From NCBI GenBank assembly GCA_050012355.1, contig JBEKHI010000135.1, positions 1 to 18,655 on the forward strand: a stretch of 18,655 nucleotides of DNA. Reading direction: 5' to 3'. The notes beneath the pieces are model-generated. The model was not told the DNA's origin, searched no databases, and was given only the letters and a program-made list of their open reading frames with translations. Shown here in pieces: positions 13,865 through 18,655 of this stretch; the stretch's first letter is position 1; each line of letters opens with the position of its first letter. This stretch comes from JBEKHI01 sp050012355 (GTDB lineage: Bacteria; Actinomycetota; Actinomycetes; Streptosporangiales; Streptosporangiaceae). Both the position numbers and the translations under genes were made by a program.

Positions 13865-15049
13865 TCAGCCGCGCTGTCGTGGTACGGCGAGTGGTGCCGC
13901 GAGCACGATCCCGGCCGCGCCTCTGGCGATCAGGTGCGGGTCCCACGCGCGCACGTCGATCTGGGTTTCCCGGGCGGCGGGGATCAGGTGAGCGGTGAGC
14001 GACTGGCGAAACGGCGCGGCCAGGTGCGGCCAGAGCGTGGTGATCTCCCCGGCGATGACCACGGCTCGCGGGCCGAGCAGGTTGACCGACCCGGCCAGGA
14101 CCCGGCCGAGCAGATCGCCGGCCTCGCCTAGCAGGGACAGGACCTCGGGTATTCCGCTATCCGCGGCGGCTTGGAGATCACCGAGATCCCCCTCCGCGGT
14201 GATGGCGCCTAGCTCGCGCGCGCGGTTCAGCAGTGCCACCGTGCTTACCTGCGTCTCCAGACAGCCCCGGTTGCCGCAGCCGCATACCGGACCGTCTGGG
14301 AGGACCGGGACATGGCCCAGTTCTCCGGCCGCGCCGGCGGCTCCCCGGTACGGCGCGCCGTCGAGCACCATGCCGAGCCCCACCCCTTCGCCGATGGCGA
14401 CTAGCAGGAAATCCGCGCAGTCCGCACCTGGACCGTAAAGCCGCTCAGCCGCGGTCATCGCGCTGATGTCGTTGTCGACGAGCACCGGCCGGTCAAGTGC
14501 CTCGCGCAGCAACGCCGCCAGCGGCATCCCGGTCCAGCCCAGGCGCATGGACATCCGCAACGTGCCGGTTTCCGGCTCGACGACGCCCGGCACCGCGACT
14601 CCGACCCCGAGCAACGGCAGCTCGTTGGTGACCGCGTAGTCGACCTCGGCTCGGATGAGAGCCGTCAGCCTCTCCAGCGGCGCGGGCCCCTGCGGATCGA
14701 ACCGGTGGTTCACCGCATGCACCGTGGTCGCGTCCAGCTGGGTCAGGGTGAGGGTGACATGTTCATGGGCGACCTGGACGCCGATGGCGTGGGCCGCGCC
14801 CGGAACCAGCGTGAGCGGGATCGACGGACGCCCGGTCGAAGCCCGCTCTCCCGGGTTGGCGAGCCGCGGACCGCCTTCGGTCACCAGGCCATCGCCGATC
14901 AGCTTGCGGGTGATCGCGGTGACCGCCGCCGGACTGAGTTCAAGGCGCCCGGCAATTTCCGCCCGGCTCAGCGGTCCCTGCCGCGCGAGCAACGCGAGCA
15001 CCGCCGTCCTGGTCATGTCACCGGAGGCTGCCCCAGCACCCCACCGCAT
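13865..15049 (-). CDS. ROK-family transcriptional repressor
   Basis: The 394-residue protein has an N-terminal winged helix-turn-helix (LARQGPLSRAEIAGRLELSPAAVTAITRKLI, about 20-50) and a C-terminal ROK sugar-kinase-like domain. The ROK signature is GELGHVPV followed by VCGCGNRGCLE, whose His and three Cys bind zinc. DNDISAMTAAE and GVGLGMVLDG form the sugar and nucleotide side of the fold. ROK repressors leave DNA when they bind a sugar or sugar phosphate. The gene diverges from a secreted glycosidase with about 118 bases between them, so it probably represses that gene, and perhaps itself, until the released sugar appears. The start at 15049 has no clear ribosome-binding site; an in-frame ATG 11 codons later is an alternative. 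Confidence 0.9.
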   Translation of the reverse strand: MRWGAGAASGDMTRTAVLALLARQGPLSRAEIAGRLELSPAAVTAITRKLIGDGLVTEGGPRLANPGERASTGRPSIPLTLVPGAAHAIGVQVAHEHVTLTLTQLDATTVHAVNHRFDPQGPAPLERLTALIRAEVDYAVTNELPLLGVGVAVPGVVEPETGTLRMSMRLGWTGMPLAALLREALDRPVLVDNDISAMTAAERLYGPGADCADFLLVAIGEGVGLGMVLDGAPYRGAAGAAGELGHVPVLPDGPVCGCGNRGCLETQVSTVALLNRARELGAITAEGDLGDLQAAADSGIPEVLSLLGEAGDLLGRVLAGSVNLLGPRAVVIAGEITTLWPHLAAPFRQSLTAHLIPAARETQIDVRAWDPHLIARGAAGIVLAAPLAVPRQRG

Positions 15050-15092
15050 CCCGCTCGCTCCTGTCCTTGCTCTGACCTGGGCGTTGCTGTTG

Positions 15093-15109
15093 GGTCTTGA
15101 CCGGTCTTG
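15093..15109. repeat. Tandem 10-bp-phased repeat between ROK and glycosidase genes, candidate operator
   Basis: GGTCTTG occurs at 15093-15099 and again at 15103-15109, exactly one helical turn apart, with the palindrome GACCGGTC between the repeats. It lies just upstream of the glycosidase -35 and in the leader or promoter of the ROK gene. Confidence 0.35.
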
Positions 15110-15110
15110 T

Positions 15111-15139
15111 TTCCCAATGTAACGTCCCCGGCATATAAT
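15111..15139 (+). promoter_or_regulatory. Promoter of the glycosidase gene
   Basis: A perfect TATAAT at 15134-15139 is paired with TTCCCA (4 of 6 to TTGACA) at 15111-15116, with 17-base spacing. Transcription is expected to start near 15146. A GGGGTG ribosome-binding site at 15157-15162 precedes the ATG at 15168. Confidence 0.6.
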
Positions 15140-15167
15140 TCACGCCCGAATTAACTGGGGTGTAATC

Positions 15168-16802
15168 ATGAGATCCCGCAAACTCCCACTCATCGCCTCC
15201 GTTACCCTACTGGTCACGGCCTCCATAGCCGTCACCACCTCCATGGCTGCCCCAGCCAGCGCCCAGTCCACCGCGGTCGTTACCGCCCCCGCCCAGACCA
15301 TCGCGGGCTTCGGCGCGTCAGGCGCCTGGTGGGTCAACGACCTAACGAACTTCTCCTCCAGCGTGCAGAGCGAGGTGGCGAGCCAGCTGTTCACCGACGG
15401 CGGCATCGACCTCAGCCAGTATCGCTACAACATCGGCGGCGGCGGGGTCGGCGTCACGGTTCCCGCCCGTGCCCCGGAGAGCTTCCTCACCAGCTCAGGC
15501 ACCTACGACTGGTCGAACGACCCGGGCGGCCAGTACTTCCTCAAGGCCGCCGCGGCCGACGGCGTGCCCGACCTGATCGGCTTCGTCAACAGCGCGCCCA
15601 GCCAGTACACGTCCAACGGCCAGAGCTGCGACGATGAGCTCAACACCGCCGACGACGCCGCGTACGGCACGTACCTCGCCACGATCGTGTCCCACTTCGC
15701 GGCCGAAGGCGTCGACATCGACCAGATCAGCCCTATGAACGAGCCGGACAACGACGTGTCCGGATGCGGGCAGGAGGGCATGGAGGTCCCGTCGGACGAG
15801 CGCGCGGGAGTGATTAACGCCGTCGGCTCGGCCCTGGCGTCGGCCGGGGATTCCACGAAGGTGATCGCCGACGAGTCGAGCGAGGTATCGCTGGCGCTAT
15901 CGGAGGATCCGACCTGGCTCGCGGACACGACCTCCTCGTACCTGGCGGCCATCGCGCACCACACGTACGACAACCCGTCCGACTCCACGCTGGAGCAGAT
16001 GGGCGGGCTCGGCGCCATCAACGACAAGCCGACCTGGGCGAGCGAGATCTGCTGTCAGATCTCCGCTACCGGCGGCTACGGCGCAACGTACGACCCGACC
16101 ATCACCGGCGCGCTCTGGATGGCGAACTACATCTACACCGACCTGTCGTACGCCGACGACAGCGCCTTCCAGTGGTGGACCGCGCTGTCATCCGCACTCG
16201 GCTGCGATCCGGCGACGAGCAGCACCTGCGCCACGACCGTGAACTCCTCCGGCTGGAATGACGGCCTGATTTACTACGACCCGGACTACGCGTCGGACGG
16301 CAACCAGGACCTTTACTACACGAAGCGTTTCTACGTCCTGGGTCAGTACAGCAAGTACGTGCGCCCGGGTGCGGTGCGCTACGGAGTGTCCGGCTCGCCC
16401 TCAGGGGTGCAGACGATGGCGTTCTGGGACGACGGAAAGTGGACGGTTGTCGCGACCAACACGAACGCGTCCGCGACCACGCTGAGCCTCAATACCGGCA
16501 GCGGCACCCTGACCTCGGACGGCGCCTACCGGACCGACGCGAGCGAGAACCTGGCGAGCATCTCCGCCCCGAGCATCTCGTCCTCGACGATCAGCGCCTC
16601 GCTGCCCGCCCAGAGCGTCACCACCTATGTCCTGGGCAGCTCCGGCGATCCGGGCAGCGCCGGGGTGAGCGCGCAGGAGCTCGTCGGTGTCCAGTCCGGC
16701 AAGTGCCTGGACGTGCCCGACGTGTCCACGACCGCCGGGACGCAGCTCGACATCTACACCTGCAACGGAGGCACCAACCAGCAATGGGAGCTGGGCGGTT
16801 AA
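15168..16802 (+). CDS. Secreted GH30-like glycoside hydrolase with truncated ricin-type CBM13
   Basis: The 544-residue exported enzyme starts with a signal peptide: basic MRSRK, a hydrophobic core, and a cleavage site near APASA-Q at about 32. The catalytic part is a clan-A (beta/alpha)8 barrel of the GH30 type. The likely acid/base is E192 in SPMNEPD and the nucleophile is E293 in WASEICC, typical of retaining enzymes. A beta-sandwich domain follows (about 400-490, TMAFWDDGKWTVVATNTN). GH30 includes beta-1,6-galactanases, glucosylceramidases and xylanases; I cannot choose the substrate. The last 42 residues match only the first third of a ricin-type CBM13 (GKCLDVPDVSTTAGTQLDIYTC...NQQW), so the sugar-binding domain is cut short; two QxW repeats are missing. 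A perfect palindrome begins 12 bases after the stop. Control by the divergent ROK repressor is likely. Confidence 0.9.
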   Translation: MRSRKLPLIASVTLLVTASIAVTTSMAAPASAQSTAVVTAPAQTIAGFGASGAWWVNDLTNFSSSVQSEVASQLFTDGGIDLSQYRYNIGGGGVGVTVPARAPESFLTSSGTYDWSNDPGGQYFLKAAAADGVPDLIGFVNSAPSQYTSNGQSCDDELNTADDAAYGTYLATIVSHFAAEGVDIDQISPMNEPDNDVSGCGQEGMEVPSDERAGVINAVGSALASAGDSTKVIADESSEVSLALSEDPTWLADTTSSYLAAIAHHTYDNPSDSTLEQMGGLGAINDKPTWASEICCQISATGGYGATYDPTITGALWMANYIYTDLSYADDSAFQWWTALSSALGCDPATSSTCATTVNSSGWNDGLIYYDPDYASDGNQDLYYTKRFYVLGQYSKYVRPGAVRYGVSGSPSGVQTMAFWDDGKWTVVATNTNASATTLSLNTGSGTLTSDGAYRTDASENLASISAPSISSSTISASLPAQSVTTYVLGSSGDPGSAGVSAQELVGVQSGKCLDVPDVSTTAGTQLDIYTCNGGTNQQWELGG

Positions 16803-16813
16803 CGCGAACGTCA

Positions 16814-16865
16814 TGGTGGGTGCTGCCTTACCCGCACAAGAGTGCGGGTAAGGCAGCACCCACCA
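16814..16865. terminator. Perfect 24-bp palindrome after the glycosidase gene (hairpin element B)
   Basis: Bases 16814-16837 and 16842-16865 are exact reverse complements around the four-base loop AAGA. This is the strongest hairpin in the window. It lies between the glycosidase stop and the GGDEF promoter and probably acts as a terminator, although no U-tract follows. Parts recur at 13829-13841 and 18573-18592, so it may instead be a dispersed palindromic repeat. Confidence 0.65.
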
Positions 16866-16882
16866 CAATGGCTCAGCGCCTC

Positions 16883-16912
16883 TTGACGCAACATATATAT
16901 ACGTCGTATATA
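16883..16912 (+). promoter_or_regulatory. Promoter of the GGDEF-RHH gene, leaderless
   Basis: TTGACG (5 of 6) at 16883-16888 and TATATA at 16907-16912 have 18-base spacing. The expected transcription start is about 7 bases downstream, at the ATG at 16919, so the message should be leaderless. This fits the absence of a ribosome-binding site. Confidence 0.6.
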
Positions 16913-16918
16913 TACGTC
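16894..16918. repeat. Tandem 12-bp repeats and palindrome overlapping the GGDEF-RHH promoter
   Basis: TATATATACGTC occurs at 16894-16905 and 16907-16918 (period 13). The same stretch also contains a palindrome with 10-base arms, 16894-16903 and 16905-16914. The repeats cover the -10 and reach the start codon, so a bound protein would block transcription. The ribbon-helix-helix domain of the encoded protein is the obvious candidate. Confidence 0.6.
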
Positions 16919-17536
16919 ATGGCTACTACATCGCAAGTCATCGATCGCGACGTCTTCTTCGCCGAGCTCGAAGGACAGCTGCACCACGGCAACGCGGCTA
17001 TTGCCGTTGCCCTCACGGATCTGGACGACTTCGCCGCGATCAACAAGACCCACGGCCGCGACGCTGGCGACGCCGTGCTGATGGCCTGGGACCGGGTGCT
17101 GCGGACCAACGTTCCGCGCGGCGGTTCGGTGGCACGGCTAGGAGGGGACGAGTTCGCCGTCGTGCTTCCTGGCACCTCGGCCGAGAACGCCGTCGTCCTG
17201 CTGGACGAGCTTCGCCGCCACCTGGCCGGCATGACCTTCGAGGGCGTCGCGGACGCGTTGAGCGCCTCGGTTGGCGTCGCCGCGAATCCGCCCCACGGGA
17301 CGACCGCGGAGGAGTTGTACCGCGCCGCGGGCGAGGCGCTGATGCGGGCCAAGCGCGACGGACGCGACCGGGTCGCCATGTACGTCGAGGAGAAAATGGT
17401 CCTGAAGAGCAATTACTACAGCAAGGCGAATCTCGAGCGGCTCGCCAAGCTCTCCGCGGCGACTGACCGGACCGAGGCCAGCCTGCTCCGCGAGGCACTC
17501 GATGACCTGCTCGACAAGCACAAGGACGCGCTCTGA
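16919..17536 (+). CDS. GGDEF domain fused to a C-terminal ribbon-helix-helix DNA-binding domain
   Basis: The protein has 205 residues. Residues 1-157 are a compact GGDEF domain: the metal Asp region is TDLDDFAAIN (33-42) and the signature RLGGDEF is at 73-79, intact, so synthesis of c-di-GMP from GTP is possible. The inhibitory RxxD site reads R67-G-G-S70, so it is lost. Residues 160-205 (SNYYSKANLERLAKLSAATDRTEASLL...) have the strand-helix-helix pattern of CopG/Arc-type ribbon-helix-helix proteins, which bind DNA as dimers. GGDEF domains are also active only as dimers. There is no sensory domain, membrane segment or signal peptide. The start at 16919 is chosen because the promoter places transcription there; an in-frame ATG at 16868 lies upstream of the -35. 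Autoregulation through the promoter repeats is inferred. A degenerate GGDEF that only senses nucleotide is the alternative. Confidence 0.85.
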   Translation: MATTSQVIDRDVFFAELEGQLHHGNAAIAVALTDLDDFAAINKTHGRDAGDAVLMAWDRVLRTNVPRGGSVARLGGDEFAVVLPGTSAENAVVLLDELRRHLAGMTFEGVADALSASVGVAANPPHGTTAEELYRAAGEALMRAKRDGRDRVAMYVEEKMVLKSNYYSKANLERLAKLSAATDRTEASLLREALDDLLDKHKDAL

Positions 17537-17578
17537 CCCGACCCCGCGTTCCAGCGGGAACGTCCGGCGCAATTGCCA

Positions 17579-17616
17579 CCCGCCGTTATGGACAAAATTT
17601 TGATCATAACGACGGG
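17579..17616. terminator. Bidirectional hairpin between convergent genes
   Basis: CCCGCCGTTATG (17579-17590) and CATAACGACGGG (17605-17616) pair with one mismatch. The 14-base loop contains AAAATTTT. It lies between the GGDEF-RHH stop (17536) and the nucleotidyltransferase stop (17648), the expected place for a shared terminator. Confidence 0.5.
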
Positions 17617-17647
17617 CGGTCACTCTCCTGCCGGAGACCCCCGTCGG

Positions 17648-18475
17648 TTAGGGGGCGAGGCGGTCGCGCCACTCGCGGAACGCGGTGGCTAGCTCTACCT
17701 CGGCTAGTGAATCGAGCCGCGCGATGTGGTCGTCGATGTAGTGCAGGTAAAGGGGGAGTAGCTCCGCCCGCAGGAGCTGGGAAGCGGCTGATTGGTCCGC
17801 TGGCGGGTCTGTCCGCCAGCTCAGTGCGGCGGCTGCCAATCGGGTGCTCGGTGCCCGGTTGTCTTCGAGGTAGCTGGCGACGGCGGCGTGGTTGGTGCCG
17901 ATCTGGCCGGTAGCCGCCGTGTAGCGGAAACGCACCGGGAAGAGCACGACCTTGGTCACGCGACGGATACCTTGGCCGAGCAGCACGTCGGGGTCGCGGA
18001 TCTCCTCGGTCGCGTCGCCGCCCGCGGGGCGCGTCCCGGCCAGATAGTCCAATGCGAACCTGGCCCCGGCGACGAGCAGTTCCCGGTGGCTGGGGGCGGG
18101 CAGGCCGTGGCGGGCGTCCTCGCCCGAGAGCAGACGCCCGTTCTGGATTAGGTCGAGGCGATCGAGCGGGGGAAAGCGGCCGCCGTCCCGCTCACCCCGA
18201 AGCGTCGCCGGCGTGCCCCAGAAAACCGATAGCCGCTCGTGCAGCGGCGAGCCCTTGCGCTTCTGGTTCTCCACGACGGCCCGGATGGCATTTTCATCTC
18301 CGGCCTCGAGCGGGTCCCGGATGAGCAGGCCGAGGTCGACATCGCTCACCAGCTCACTGAACCCGCCGTGGGCAAGGCTGCCAAGTGCGTAGGCGGCCAG
18401 GAAGCGCTCGCCGAGCGCCGCCTGGAAAGCCGCGACGGCTTCGGTCAGTACCTGGTCAGCCGCCACAATGCCCAT
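17648..18475 (-). CDS. Nucleotidyltransferase-fold protein (pol-beta superfamily, aminoglycoside-type)
   Basis: The 275-residue protein has an N-terminal nucleotidyltransferase domain: GS at residues 32-33 (YALGSLAHGGF) and the metal-binding pair D45/D47 in SDVDLGLL. A helical C-terminal domain follows. The arrangement and length resemble aminoglycoside (kanamycin-type) nucleotidyltransferases and related small-molecule or protein adenylyltransferases, which move AMP from ATP to a hydroxyl. The substrate cannot be read from sequence. There is no HEPN partner gene within the window, so a toxin-antitoxin role is not supported. The ATG at 18475 lacks a visible ribosome-binding site. The gene converges on the GGDEF-RHH gene across a shared hairpin. 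Confidence 0.8.
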   Translation of the reverse strand: MGIVAADQVLTEAVAAFQAALGERFLAAYALGSLAHGGFSELVSDVDLGLLIRDPLEAGDENAIRAVVENQKRKGSPLHERLSVFWGTPATLRGERDGGRFPPLDRLDLIQNGRLLSGEDARHGLPAPSHRELLVAGARFALDYLAGTRPAGGDATEEIRDPDVLLGQGIRRVTKVVLFPVRFRYTAATGQIGTNHAAVASYLEDNRAPSTRLAAAALSWRTDPPADQSAASQLLRAELLPLYLHYIDDHIARLDSLAEVELATAFREWRDRLAP

Positions 18476-18572
18476 GTTAGGCGCGCTCGCGGCCCACGGC
18501 GTGTACTGCTGTTGGTCGTGGTGCTAACGGTTTAGGTGCTGCTGGCGTGATCTGCTGACGGCTGCCCGTTGC

Positions 18573-18655
18573 TGGTGGGTGCTGCATTACCCAGGTTCTG
18601 ACCGGAAAGTCCTTCCCTCAGCCGGTGCGCGGCAGCGGACCGATTCTGGGCGGTG
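18573..18655. repeat. Half-elements of hairpins A and B at the window edge
   Basis: TGGTGGGTGCTGC(A)TTACCC at 18573-18592 matches the left arm of hairpin B with one difference, but its right arm is missing. TTCTGGGCGGTG at 18644-18655 matches an arm of hairpin A and is cut by the window end. The order B-half then A repeats, in reverse complement, the A then B-half order at 13752-13841. No gene is seen between 18476 and the end. Confidence 0.45.

Noticed and set aside
13752..16865. CRISPR array or insertion-sequence ends
   Set aside because: The palindromes are not regularly spaced, there are no spacers and no cas genes, and no transposase lies between them. The genes between them are intact chromosomal types.
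16439..16918. Longer start for the GGDEF-RHH protein
   Set aside because: The extra frame runs through the glycosidase gene and the palindrome. The promoter evidence puts transcription at 16919.
17648..18475. Nucleotidyltransferase part of a MNT-HEPN toxin-antitoxin pair
   Set aside because: There is no small HEPN gene on either side, and the protein is larger than typical MNT antitoxins.

Overview
The window is high-GC, with tightly packed genes that overlap by a few bases, NRPS parts and a ROK repressor beside a secreted glycoside hydrolase. This points to a filamentous actinobacterium with a large secondary metabolome. No rRNA, tRNA or CRISPR array was seen.

Region 1 (1-9510) is the end of a nonribosomal peptide cluster, in two convergent units. 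The plus-strand unit holds the last adenylation-carrier module of an NRPS that begins outside the window, and an overlapping acyl-CoA-dehydrogenase-like flavoprotein. The minus-strand unit (8058 down to 2882) reads: SyrB2-type Fe(II)/2-oxoglutarate halogenase with an HQA iron site, free carrier protein, alpha/beta-hydrolase with a Cys nucleophile, free adenylation domain with an isoleucine-like specificity code, second free carrier protein, and free condensation domain. A separately promoted aminotransferase lies upstream. The set matches the logic known from kutzneride (KtzA-D) and coronamic acid (CmaA-E): a branched amino acid is loaded on a carrier, chlorinated on an unactivated carbon, possibly cyclised to a cyclopropane by the flavoprotein, then shuttled to the assembly line. 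The enzyme classes are read from motifs. The product is inference.

Region 2 (9516-13566) holds a large regulator with an XRE helix-turn-helix at the N-terminus, an NB-ARC-like ATPase, TPR-like repeats and a LuxR helix-turn-helix at the C-terminus. Downstream on the same strand are a multi-zinc-ribbon protein and a partner of unknown function, coupled to each other by an ATGA overlap.

Region 3 (13567-16802) holds a ROK-family repressor divergent from a secreted GH30-like glycosidase that ends in a truncated ricin-type carbohydrate-binding domain. Strong palindromes lie downstream of both genes, and related half-elements recur at 13829 and at the right edge.

Region 4 (16883-18655) holds an apparently leaderless gene for a GGDEF domain fused to a C-terminal ribbon-helix-helix DNA-binding domain, with repeats in its own promoter. 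A convergent nucleotidyltransferase-fold gene follows. The two observations most worth following are the halogenase/cyclopropane-type cassette and the GGDEF-RHH fusion.
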